Assembly (NCBI GenBank): GCA_965220205.1 | Contig: OZ244812.1 | Location: forward strand, 1,364,001-1,428,000 | Reading direction: 5' to 3' | Origin: G965220205 sp965220205 | GTDB taxonomy: Bacteria; Chloroflexota; Dehalococcoidia; Lucifugimonadales; Australimonadaceae | DNA: 64,000 nt | Part shown: positions 7,326-15,223 of the stretch, piece after piece | How the letters are laid out: each line of letters opens with the position of its first letter | Position numbering within the stretch: the first letter of the stretch is position 1 | Position numbers and translations under genes: made by a program | The notes under the pieces: model-generated | Database searches by the model: none | The model's input: only the letters and a program-made list of their open reading frames with translations | What the model was told of the DNA's origin: nothing

Positions 7326-8417
7326 ATGACGGAGAGCTGCCTGGCGGCGGTGTTCGTGGGCGCAGAGCTGCCCCTCGAGCTGCGGGAGTTTCCGGTGCCC
7401 GACGTGGGGCCGGAGAACATTCTGGTGCGGATGAGCATGGCGGCCGTCTGCGGGACGGACGCGCACAACTGGTACAACCCGCAAGCGCCCAACCCCATCA
7501 TCTGGGGTCACGAGAACATCGGGGAGGTCGCCAAGCTCGGGGCGAGCGTGAAGACGGACATCCTGGGCGAGACCCTGCGAGAGGGCGACCGGGTCCTCTT
7601 CCACTCGGCGCCGTGCGGGCACTGCTACAACTGTCTCATGGGACTGCGCTGCACGAACAGCATCCACTACGGCAACTCCCACGTGGACCCGGCCTCGGCG
7701 ACGATGCTGCGCGGCGGGTTCGGGCAGTACCTGCTCCTCGACCCCAACCCTGCCATCATCCGTGTGCCCGACGACATGTCGACGGAGCGGGCGCTGATGA
7801 GCGTTATCGGCAACCACACGACGATGAGCGGGCTGCGGAAGATCAACGCGCCGGATCCCGGCGACACCGTTGTCGTTCAGGGCTCCGGCCCCATCGGCAT
7901 GGGGGCGCTCGTGCAGTCCAGAGCGCGCGGCGCGGCGCGGGTCATCATGATCGGCGCGCCGTCGCACCGGCTGGCGCTGGCCCGCGAGCTGGGGGCGGAC
8001 GAGACGATCGACCTGGCGGACTGCCCGACCCCGGAATCGCGCATCGAGCGGGTGCGCGAGTTGACGGGAGGCGGGCCCGACCTGGTCGTCGAGGCGTCAG
8101 GGGCACGGACGTCGGTGCACGAGGGCCTCCAGATGGCGCGCTATGGCGGGAAATACCTCGTGATTGGCCTCATCCTGCCGACGAGCGTCGAGATGGACCC
8201 GTCGCGCATCGCAGCGAAGGACCTGACGGTGGCGGGAGTCGTCGGCTCGAAGGTCGAGAACATCATCCGCTCGATGCGGCTGATGCGGTCGCGGATCGAC
8301 GTCCCGGTCGAGAAGATGATTACCCACCAGTACCCGCTGGCGCAGGTGAACGAAGCGCTGCAGTCGCACGTGGACCTATCGGCGATGGTCCCGGTGGTCA
8401 ATCACTCGCTGGCGTGA
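7326..8417 (+). CDS. Zinc-dependent alcohol dehydrogenase (MDR superfamily)
   Basis: A 363-residue medium-chain dehydrogenase/reductase. The N-terminal GroES-like domain shows AAVCGTDAHNW (catalytic Zn Cys), GHENIGEV (His-Glu) and the structural-zinc loop CGHCYNCLMGLRC. The Rossmann domain has GSGPIGMGALVQSRARGAAR near residue 180. It should oxidise an alcohol or polyol with NAD(P); the substrate cannot be told. ATG 7326 starts just before MTESCLAAVFVGAELP; upstream in-frame codons lack family similarity. It stands alone between a recombinase remnant and an IS256-type remnant. Confidence 0.9.
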   Translation: MTESCLAAVFVGAELPLELREFPVPDVGPENILVRMSMAAVCGTDAHNWYNPQAPNPIIWGHENIGEVAKLGASVKTDILGETLREGDRVLFHSAPCGHCYNCLMGLRCTNSIHYGNSHVDPASATMLRGGFGQYLLLDPNPAIIRVPDDMSTERALMSVIGNHTTMSGLRKINAPDPGDTVVVQGSGPIGMGALVQSRARGAARVIMIGAPSHRLALARELGADETIDLADCPTPESRIERVRELTGGGPDLVVEASGARTSVHEGLQMARYGGKYLVIGLILPTSVEMDPSRIAAKDLTVAGVVGSKVENIIRSMRLMRSRIDVPVEKMITHQYPLAQVNEALQSHVDLSAMVPVVNHSLA

Positions 8418-8454
8418 GGATGGGGCCCGATGCGATGAGTCCACCTGTGAACTG

Positions 8455-9019
8455 TCCGCGGTGCGGGGGCGACGCTTGGGGTGACCTCCAATGCGCATCA
8501 GGGGCTGAAGGACGCCATCGCTAGGGTGGTCGCCGACGCGTCCTGGCAGCGCTGCCGCACCCACTTCATGACCAACCTGCTCTCCAGAGTCCCGCGGCGT
8601 GCACAGCCGTGGGTGGCGACCATGGTGCGGACCATCTAGCAGCAGCCCTCCCCGGAGAAGGTCCACGCGCAACACAGCCGCATGTGGGCATGCTCGACGA
8701 ACGCTTCCCCCAGGCGGCGGAGCTGTTGGCCGACGTGGGCCCGGATATCCTGGCCTTCACCGCCTTCCCCGTGGCCCACTGGAGGCAGGTCTGGTCGAAC
8801 AACCCCCAGGAGCGCCTCAACAAGGAGATACAGCGACGCACCGACGTCGTGGGCATCTTCCCGAACCGGGCTGCGGTCCGCCGGCTCATCGGGGCAGTCC
8901 TCGCCGAGCAGGGCGACGAATGGCAGGTCGCCCGCCGCTATCTGCCCGCTCTTGCCGTCGACGTCGGCGATCAGCACCGCATGGAGACATCAATGATGCT
9001 GCCCGCAGGGGCAGCCTGA
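8455..9019 (+). pseudogene. IS256-family (mutator) transposase, C-terminal remnant
   Basis: One frame gives GLKDAIARVVADASWQRCRT, HFMTNLLSRVPRRAQPWVAT and MVRTI, followed by an in-frame TAG (8638-8640). After a further frameshift near 8685 another frame gives ERFPQAAELLADVGPDILAF, TAFPVAHWRQVWSNNPQERL and NKEIQRRTDVVGIFPN, all canonical IS256-family C-terminal blocks. The N-terminal half, including the first catalytic aspartates, is gone. No terminal inverted repeats are evident. Confidence 0.85.
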
Positions 9020-9133
9020 TCAATCTGCGAGGGTGACGCTCTCACACCACTTGATGGGACACGACCTGGTACACTAACCGGTAACCTTGGCGTCCAGGTT
9101 CAACCTGACGTTATGGTGGCCCGAGGTTTCGTG

Positions 9134-9739
9134 ATGACGGTAAGCAGGAGAAGAGCCTCAGGAGAGAACAGGCCTAGTTGGAGTGTGCTCCTGCTAGGAG
9201 GGGCTGCCAACGTGGGCAAGACCACAACTGCAAGGAACTTAGCAGTGCGTTGTGGCGCTTCCGTCTTGCCGGCCGACGTGATCTGGTACGCCCTGAAGAC
9301 TGCTACTGACCCTACGTCTTATCCCGAACTGCACTACTTCGACCCGCCCGACTCGGAATGGAGACGATTTCGCGCGGAGTATTGGTGTGAGCGTCATGTA
9401 AGAAGTGCCAAAGCGATCAGCTTGGCGATGGACCCCGTCATCGAATACTACGTAACCGAGCGGTGGCCCGTCATAGTGGAGGGCGCCTGGATCACTCCCG
9501 CCGACGCAGCACGCTGGTCTCGTCAGTATGAGGGCGTGCGAGCTGTGTTCATTCAGGAACCAGAAGACCTTCGGGCGTACCTTCTTTCAAGGCGAGACCG
9601 ACTTACCGATCATCGTGGCGAAACGTTCTGGCTCTTCGGCAACTGGGTGCGCGAACAGGCTTTGGTCAACGGGCTCCCTGTGGTTAACGTTCATCCACGT
9701 GCTTCTCTGGCCGAGCGAGTTCTTGCGGCTGCGTGGTGA
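9134..9739 (+). CDS. P-loop kinase-like protein (2-phosphoglycerate-kinase-like)
   Basis: A 201-residue protein with a Walker A motif LLLGGAANVGKTTTARNLA near residues 20-38, followed by a kinase-like fold: PADVIWYALKTATDP, a WPVIVEGAWITP strand in the position of a Walker B, and RRDRLTDHRGETFWLFG as a possible lid. It resembles uncharacterised 2-phosphoglycerate-kinase-like or nucleotide-kinase-like NTPases; the substrate is unknown. ATG 9134 is chosen because CGAGG lies about 8 nt upstream; GTG 9113 is an alternative. Codon composition is less GC-biased than in the core genes, consistent with acquisition. Confidence 0.7.
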   Translation: MTVSRRRASGENRPSWSVLLLGGAANVGKTTTARNLAVRCGASVLPADVIWYALKTATDPTSYPELHYFDPPDSEWRRFRAEYWCERHVRSAKAISLAMDPVIEYYVTERWPVIVEGAWITPADAARWSRQYEGVRAVFIQEPEDLRAYLLSRRDRLTDHRGETFWLFGNWVREQALVNGLPVVNVHPRASLAERVLAAAW

Positions 9740-10010
9740 TGATCCTGAACCCCCTAAGGAGTAACTGACCTCCACTTATTGGCGAGAAAGGGGACACATC
9801 TGGAACTGAAATGAGTGGAGGGGTAGCCGTGTCATGCGTCGTCATCTTTGAGCCTCCATGGTCTTGTGCGCTACCACGCCTGTCCCCCTCCGGCCTAATG
9901 GATGACGGCTCTGTCTGGTTAAGGTGGAACCACTAGCCGAGACTTGAACCTCATTAGTGGGCATCTAAGCGCGGTCGCCTGCCGGGGACCCTAGGCCAAC
10001 CGCCCACGAG
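9740..10010. other. Intergenic, no recognisable gene
   Basis: No ORF with family resemblance was found. The stretch lies between the P-loop protein and an MPTF-unit fragment and probably consists of decayed insertion debris. Confidence 0.35.
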
Positions 10011-10160
10011 CACCGCAGCGTTTCGTTGCTATTGCCAACGGGCATGAAGGAAACTGGTTAGGCAATAGCGACTGCTCCCTCTTCTGTGAACACGTGCGTG
10101 GTCGGGTCCAGGAAGCGGGGCGAACTACCGGCCCGGTTCTTGCGGAGCCGGCGGCAGCGG
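10011..10160 (-). repeat. Dispersed 'MPTF' unit, copy 4 (3' part only)
   Basis: The minus strand reads SSPRFLDPTTHVFTEEGAVA and a stop, matching the C-terminal extension of copy 1 (PRFLHPTTHMFTEEGVVAIA). The 3' hairpin and tail (GCAATAGCAACGAAACGCTG) are present. Upstream, RRLRKNRAG gives a basic stretch like the RGRPRK of copy 2, after which family similarity ends near an IstB-like remnant. Confidence 0.55.
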
Positions 10161-10204
10161 CGGGCACCCGATGCCCCGCAGGTCTTGCGCGGATGATCGT
10201 GCGC

Positions 10205-10345
10205 GCCCGTCCCCTCAGTTGCCGCAGCTACGGGAACCAGCGATGGCCAAGTGCGTCTTGCCCACACCGGGGCTAGCGAATCCACGGGTGACGGCGCCGA
10301 TACGTACGAAGCGGTCGCAGAGCCGCTTACCGGGTGCGAGGCGCG
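10205..10345 (-). pseudogene. ATPase remnant with Walker A (IstB-like)
   Basis: The minus strand encodes RLCDRFVRIGAVTRGFASPG followed by VGKTHLAIAG and soon a stop. SPGVGKTHLAIA matches the Walker A of IS21-type IstB helper ATPases (GPPGVGKTHLAIALG). No other IstB motif or istA gene is visible, so the assignment is tentative. Confidence 0.35.
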
Positions 10346-10552
10346 ACGAGGTCTATGCAGAGCAGGCTCGGCTACTCCCGAACTTCGGCGGCTCTCAGAA
10401 GGCCACTTCACGGGTGATTCCAGTGGTTGCCCTGAGAAGAGTCGCTACATCAATAGCCTGAGCACCGGGGATCGAGTGGCGTACGGGGCGTGTCCTGTTG
10501 CACCTTCTCGGTCTGCGAGACGGCGGCCCGCGCATCTGTGGCTGGGTGATGC

Positions 10553-11938
10553 CTACGCGATCACGAGCGATGCCATGACTCGACCAAGGTCGGTCTCCTC
10601 GTCGAGACGCCACAGGCGGTCCAACGCCACCTGCTGACGAGACCCGTCGAGCAGGCCCGTCGTGAGCCGCCGGAACTTGTCTTCGATGTTGGTGTCGCTC
10701 ATGGGCCTCTTGAAGTGCCCGGTGTAGTAGGGGACGGCCGCCGTGTGCTGGCGGCCGTCCGAGGTCTGGACCGTCAGGATGTTGAGGATGGCCTCTGGCC
10801 AGGCGGCGTCGCATTCCGGGTCCTGTACGACCTCGATACGCTGCATCAGGTCCAGCAACACAGGGTCGTGTAGGACGTCGTCCTCGAAGTGCGTGGGCTC
10901 GAGCGTGCCGAACCGAAGGGCGCAGGCAACAACGAAGGGGATGCTGTGGTCGGCCGTCTCTCGCGTTTCAGGGCGCCAGCGAGTGGGGTCGCCTGCCATG
11001 ATCCGTTTGCCGCTCTCGAATGTCCGGATGTGGACGTGGTCGATGTCGTCGGCGTCGGCGATGCCCAGTGCCCCCCGTGCCTCTATCGCGCCTTCGATCG
11101 CTGTCTGGGAGACGAAGCCCGCCGGGAATCGCTTGAAGCGCGACTCCATGAGTCGGAACGCGCGGTCATTGCCACGTTCCCGCGCCAAAGGAGCAAGCTC
11201 GACAGGGGTGCCCGTCACCCCCGCAAAGAACCCGTGCGAGCCGGTGAACACCTCCGGCGGACCCGTCATCCCGCGCTGGGCGAGCATGGCTGCGAAGACG
11301 CCGTTCCTGCCCGCGTTTGGGACAGCCGCCGCCTTCCAGTGAGAGATGGTCCCACGCCGGGCCTCGCCAAGCGTCATACTACTGACCACGGAGATGCGCA
11401 GTGCTTCCGCGAGCTGCTCCACCGTGAGACCGATCACTTTGCCCGCCCCAAGCGGCGCCGAGACGGCGGCATAGGCCGCTTGATCCCAGGCGCCGCCTGA
11501 GGCGAGGTGAAAGCTATCCGCCCAGGCAGCCTGCACCTCGTAGGCGAGTGCGACAGCCGCGATCAGCTCTCGGCCCGACCTTCCATGCGCCTCTGCGGCA
11601 GCCAGTACTGCGGGGATGTTGTCGGAAGGGTGGGCGATGTCCTTGCCGTTGTAGGAGTCGTTGAAGTCCAGATAGCGCACCATCGTGCCATTCACGAAGG
11701 CGGCCATGTCTGGCGTGGTCGTGTCGGCGGTCCCCAGCAGCGTGGCCGGCGACGAGCCGTGCGCCTCGAGGGCCAGGTCGCGGGCCGCGCGCACCGGAGC
11801 GGCATCGCTGGCCGCCAATGCGCAACCCATGGAATCGATCACGAGCCGCTTGACTTGGTGCACAACCTCGCTGGGCAGGTCCTCGTATTCGAGGCTGGCC
11901 GCGTAACGCGTGAGACGTTCAACGATGGGATCGGTCAT
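10553..11938 (-). CDS. MmgE/PrpD family protein
   Basis: This 461-residue protein is full length for the MmgE/PrpD family (2-methylcitrate dehydratase, cis-aconitate decarboxylase and relatives). The N-terminal helical domain contains LVIDSMGCALAASDA, the conserved YLDFNDSYNGKDIAHPSDNI (family DFND...HPSD) and LAYEVQAAW. The second domain has HWKAAAVPNAGRNGVFAAML and SRFKRFPAGF. It probably dehydrates or decarboxylates a small di- or tricarboxylic acid; the substrate is not deducible. ATG 11938 begins MTDPIVERLTRYAASLEYED; a longer frame to 12301 has a low-complexity Arg-rich prefix and is rejected. Confidence 0.9.
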   Translation of the reverse strand: MTDPIVERLTRYAASLEYEDLPSEVVHQVKRLVIDSMGCALAASDAAPVRAARDLALEAHGSSPATLLGTADTTTPDMAAFVNGTMVRYLDFNDSYNGKDIAHPSDNIPAVLAAAEAHGRSGRELIAAVALAYEVQAAWADSFHLASGGAWDQAAYAAVSAPLGAGKVIGLTVEQLAEALRISVVSSMTLGEARRGTISHWKAAAVPNAGRNGVFAAMLAQRGMTGPPEVFTGSHGFFAGVTGTPVELAPLARERGNDRAFRLMESRFKRFPAGFVSQTAIEGAIEARGALGIADADDIDHVHIRTFESGKRIMAGDPTRWRPETRETADHSIPFVVACALRFGTLEPTHFEDDVLHDPVLLDLMQRIEVVQDPECDAAWPEAILNILTVQTSDGRQHTAAVPYYTGHFKRPMSDTNIEDKFRRLTTGLLDGSRQQVALDRLWRLDEETDLGRVMASLVIA

Positions 11939-12578
11939 GCTCCGGCGCCTCCTCCGACACTCACAGGGCCTAGCCGAGTGTAGCCTCCGGGAGGAGCGGG
12001 TTCTACCCCGGTGACTGCGCCGGAACGACGCTTGAAGACCACCTACGAATATACGCGCTCCATGACGATGCGGCGGAGTCCCCACTCCACATGACTGGTG
12101 TCGCCACGGCCAGAAGCGATGGCTGCGAGCTGTGGACCGCTGATGTGAGGTTCTGCCGCACTTCGAGTCCCAGTGCCGGCAACGTACGCTGGCTAGGGGG
12201 AGTCGACTCCGCAGGTGATATGGAATGACAACATCCTCGGACCGAAGCCACGAGAGTATCATCAACGATGTGTCGGCTAGATTACTTAGGGAACAGACCA
12301 AACTGCTGGCAGTGGCGGAGACCCGTATGATGGCAATCGGGCCGGTGTGTCCTCCTCACCGGCGGCAACCCTCAGCCCGTGAAGGAGAACGGCAATGACC
12401 CTGTGCAGGGCGCATCGCGGCCACGGGTCACAACGTGTCCACTTGCTACGTACCGGTGACCCGCCTCAATTGGGCGTCCGGCGTTCCGTCCCGCTTGGCT
12501 CGGGCCAATACCAGGACTGGCGATTGCTAGACATCTACGAGGACGGGCTCGACGGCGCCCAGCGGCTTGGGGGAAACC
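11939..12578. other. Intergenic, no recognisable gene
   Basis: The 640 bp between the divergently arranged MmgE/PrpD gene and the membrane-protein gene hold only short frames without motifs. It may contain both promoters, but no convincing pair of boxes could be singled out. Confidence 0.4.
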
Positions 12579-13220
12579 GTGGGTGAGGGGTTGCCCCCGA
12601 CCGAGTGGGTGGAGCACATCCCAACTTGGTTGCGGATCGTGATGTTGTTTATAGCCTTCCCCGTGGTGATGGTGGTTGTCTTTCTCCTGTTCGGGTACCT
12701 CAGTGCCCTGCTCTATTCGCCTCTGTACGTGGTGCGGTGGCTGCGGAGGAGACGGGCACAAGTGGAGAAGCCGGGGCGAGGACGGGGATGCGGTCGCCTC
12801 ATGTGGGTGGCATACCTGCTCGGCATAGGAGCGCTGGGCCTGGCGGTGCTGGTCGGTATCAACCTGACCTCACCGGCTGTGGATCCGTGTCCAGCGGATT
12901 CTCCAGGTATTCCGCCACCCGGGCAGATTCTTGTGATCCCCGATGTGTTCCTGGACGAGTGCGTGAGCGTTGTCGGAGATGTGGTGTCGCGAGACGCTGG
13001 CGAGCTGGTCGTGGAGATGGACCGGGGAGAGTACGTGCAGCATGTGAAGGTCCGTGGACCGGCCGAGGTCTTCGAGCAGGTTCCCCTCCCTGGCCGAGTC
13101 CAAGTTGCCGGCCGCATCAGGGAGGATCAGGAGTGGGGATACGTGGTCCATTACGGAGTGGACCGCGGGTGGTGGGGTAATCTCCGAGAGAACCTTCAGC
13201 GGGTCGTTTTCACACCCTAG
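12579..13220 (+). CDS. Two-TM membrane protein with C-terminal OB-like domain
   Basis: A 213-residue protein of unknown function. A hydrophobic segment near residues 17-45 (IVMLFIAFPVVMVVVFLLFG) is followed by a basic cytoplasmic patch RWLRRRRAQVEKPGRGRG, a second membrane segment near 75-95 (VAYLLGIGALGLAVLVGI), then a soluble domain with beta-rich repeats CVSVVGDVVSR, LVVEMDRGEYVQHVKVRGP and GRVQVAGRIR. The latter resembles an OB fold and would lie outside the membrane. GTG 12579 is preferred over TTG 12567 because GGGGGAA lies just upstream of it. The TAG stop sits inside a MITE-type end (13217-13235), suggesting that insertion may have redefined the C-terminus. Confidence 0.65.
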   Translation: MGEGLPPTEWVEHIPTWLRIVMLFIAFPVVMVVVFLLFGYLSALLYSPLYVVRWLRRRRAQVEKPGRGRGCGRLMWVAYLLGIGALGLAVLVGINLTSPAVDPCPADSPGIPPPGQILVIPDVFLDECVSVVGDVVSRDAGELVVEMDRGEYVQHVKVRGPAEVFEQVPLPGRVQVAGRIREDQEWGYVVHYGVDRGWWGNLRENLQRVVFTP

Positions 13221-13235
13221 CAGGGTGATGAAAAA
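13217..13235 (+). repeat. Solitary MITE-type terminal repeat
   Basis: CTAGCAGGGTGATGAAAAA differs at one position from the right end of the 188-bp element at 426-613 (read as CTAGCAGGCTGATGAAAAA). No partner end was found within the following few hundred bases. It supplies the stop codon of the preceding membrane-protein gene. Confidence 0.5.
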
Positions 13236-13553
13236 CGTCTGGGACGTATGGACGCGAAGGTGCGGATGATGGCGTCCCGTAGGCCGGCGGGAGGCAGGCG
13301 GGGAGTACCTGGCCGCAGTGTCCTGGCACGGACGGCTGAGCGATGCGCTGGTGCTGAAGTCCGACAGCGTTCTTCGGGCTTCATTACCTCAACCCACCCC
13401 TACGATTGGGACTCGGACGGCCACAAGCGGGTGGAGACGACAACTATCGTCAAGATGGCCCCGGCTCCTATCAGAGCGATCAGCGGGATCAGTGGGCCTC
13501 TTCAGGGTGAAGACCATTAGGCAATCCCTGGCATCGGCTAGGACCTTCGTCGT
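13236..13553. other. Intergenic, probable decayed insertion
   Basis: Following the solitary terminal repeat, about 320 bp contain only short frames with no motif that I recognise. It may be the gutted interior of an insertion element. Confidence 0.35.
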
Positions 13554-13583
13554 TTGCTGACAGGCGTGGCTGCCTGCTATATT
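13554..13583 (+). promoter_or_regulatory. Candidate promoter of the histidine decarboxylase operon
   Basis: TTGCTG (13554-13559) and TATATT (13578-13583) are separated by 18 bp, upstream of the TTG start at 13634. The duplicated segment shared with copy A begins at 13557, within the -35 box, so copy A has only the -10 half. Confidence 0.4.
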
Positions 13584-15056
13584 GGAAATGAGGGCTTGAG
13601 AATACGGGAATCAACACTGCTGGGAGGACTGAGTTGAAAACTCAAACCCAGAAACGTCTCGACGCTTTGCTTAAGGAATTTGAGGAGTTGAGCGCCCAGC
13701 AGGTCGGCTACCCGTGCAATCAAGACTTTGACTACTCGGAGCTGTGGCCCTTCCTGCAGTACAGTGCCAACAACGTCGGAGATCCCTTCCACGGCAGTAG
13801 CTTCCTCATCAACACCCACGAGATGGAGTACGAGGTAATCAACACGTTCGCTGACATGATGCATCTGTCGCGGGACCAGGCCTGGGGCTACGTCACCTCC
13901 GGCGGCACCGAGGGCAATATGTACGGCTTATACCTGGGGCGCGAAATCTTCCCAGACGGCGTGGTGTACTTCTCCCAGGACACCCACTACAGCGTCGTGA
14001 AGATTATGCGCCTGCTGAAGGCCCGAAACATCATGATAAAGAGCCAAGACAACGGCGAGATAGACTACAACGATCTATACGAGACCATACGCATCAACCC
14101 CGACTCGCCAGTCATCTTCATGGCGAACATAGGCACCACCATGAAGGGCGCCATAGATGACGTGAGCAGGGTGCGAGCAATACTCAACGATCTGGCGGTG
14201 ACCAACTCCTACATCCACGCGGACGCCGCCCTGAGCGGCATGATTCTGCCCTTCGTGGAGGAGCCGCAGCCTTACGGGTTCGACGTCGGCTTCGACAGCG
14301 TAGCCATAAGCGGACACAAGATGATAGGCTCCCCTCTGCCCTGTGGCATCGCTCTCACCAGACGCGAGTACGTGGCGCGCATCGCCCGCTCCATCGAGTA
14401 CGTAGGCGTTCTGGACACTACTCTCACGGGCTCCCGCAGCGCCATTACGCCGCTTATGATGTTGGTACGCCCTCGAGCGCCACGGGCTGGACGGCTTCAA
14501 GCGGATTGTAGCCGGATGCCTGGATATGCCGAGTACGCGGTCACGCGCTTCAGGGACAGCGGCATACCCGCGTGGCGAAACAGAAACTCGGTCACCGTTG
14601 TGTTCCCGAAGCCGTCCGCGGAGGTCATCCTCAAATGGCAGCTTGCCCCCTACGAGGGCATCGCTCACATGCTGACCATGCCCCACATAACGCGCGAGAC
14701 TATAGACGCAGTCGTGGACGATTGCTTGGAGCAATAGCATCAAGAAAAGGATAGAGGAACACACTGTTACGGCGAGAATCATAGTCATGGCGAAGAACGA
14801 AGTGGGCGTAATAGCCGACATCAGCCGGGCCTTGGCAGACAATGGCATCAACATCGAGACCATCAACGCTGAGGCCATTGCCGACAATGGCGCCATCTCC
14901 TTGACCACCGACGACTACGATGGGGCGCTGCGAGCGCTCACCAGCGCGGGCTTCAAGACGGTCACGGACGACTCACTGATAGTCAACCTGCGCGATGAAC
15001 CGGGTGCTCTGGCGAAGGTGGCGGAGAAGCTCAAGCAGGGCGGCGTGAACATTCAG
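13557..15056 (+). repeat. Inverted-duplication copy B of the histidine decarboxylase-ACT segment
   Basis: This 1500-bp stretch matches 2077-3409 on the opposite strand with only scattered substitutions and one 167-bp gap. It contains the longer histidine decarboxylase and most of the ACT gene; the ACT gene continues beyond the repeat to its natural stop. Confidence 0.85.
13634..14737 (+). CDS. PLP-dependent histidine decarboxylase (group II)
   Basis: A 367-residue group II PLP decarboxylase of the bacterial histidine-decarboxylase type. It shows VGYPCNQDFDYSELW near the start, the PLP-phosphate motif TSGGTEGNMYGLYLGRE (residues ~89-105), DTHYSVVKI, the cofactor-facing IHADAALSGM, and the PLP lysine in ISGHKMIGSPLPCGI (~232-247). 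It would convert histidine to histamine. TTG 13634 has GGGAGG 6 nt upstream. A one-base insertion at about 14462 and a one-base loss at about 14530 put roughly 23 residues (~277-299) in the wrong frame; the restored frame would read WYALERHGLDGFKRIVAGCL. The ORF therefore stays open, but its fold in that region is doubtful. Confidence 0.75.
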   Translation: MKTQTQKRLDALLKEFEELSAQQVGYPCNQDFDYSELWPFLQYSANNVGDPFHGSSFLINTHEMEYEVINTFADMMHLSRDQAWGYVTSGGTEGNMYGLYLGREIFPDGVVYFSQDTHYSVVKIMRLLKARNIMIKSQDNGEIDYNDLYETIRINPDSPVIFMANIGTTMKGAIDDVSRVRAILNDLAVTNSYIHADAALSGMILPFVEEPQPYGFDVGFDSVAISGHKMIGSPLPCGIALTRREYVARIARSIEYVGVLDTTLTGSRSAITPLMMLVRPRAPRAGRLQADCSRMPGYAEYAVTRFRDSGIPAWRNRNSVTVVFPKPSAEVILKWQLAPYEGIAHMLTMPHITRETIDAVVDDCLEQ

Positions 15057-15161
15057 AGCCTGCACATAGTCGAACGCCGCGGCGACTACACTACAATCGC
15101 AATCCTACCCGACAATCGCGCAAAGGCTGAGGCTCTTCTGGACAGAGAGTCCATCGTGTAG
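14787..15161 (+). CDS. Tandem ACT-domain protein (probable amino-acid sensor)
   Basis: The 124 residues from ATG 14787 form two ACT-type units: MAKNEVGVIADISRALADNG with NIETINAEAI, and VNLRDEPGALAKVAEKLKQG with GVNIQSLHIV. ACT units bind amino acids and regulate enzymes. Its position 49 bp behind the decarboxylase suggests histidine sensing or control of that enzyme (inference). The first beta strand appears to start upstream of ATG, as the frame reads TVTARIIV directly before it and stays open to 14706, but no ATG, GTG or TTG exists there. AGAGGA lies 7 nt before GTT 14766, so a GTG-to-GTT change is possible. Confidence 0.7.
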   Translation: MAKNEVGVIADISRALADNGINIETINAEAIADNGAISLTTDDYDGALRALTSAGFKTVTDDSLIVNLRDEPGALAKVAEKLKQGGVNIQSLHIVERRGDYTTIAILPDNRAKAEALLDRESIV

Positions 15162-15223
15162 GTTTTTCCACGCAAGCCGGGACCGCAATAGACGCTACCG
15201 CTCTCCGCCCCCCAGCCCACGAA

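Noticed and set aside
13236..13556. Transposase gene next to the solitary terminal repeat
   Set aside because: Frames on both strands were read and none has DDE, HTH or other transposase motifs.
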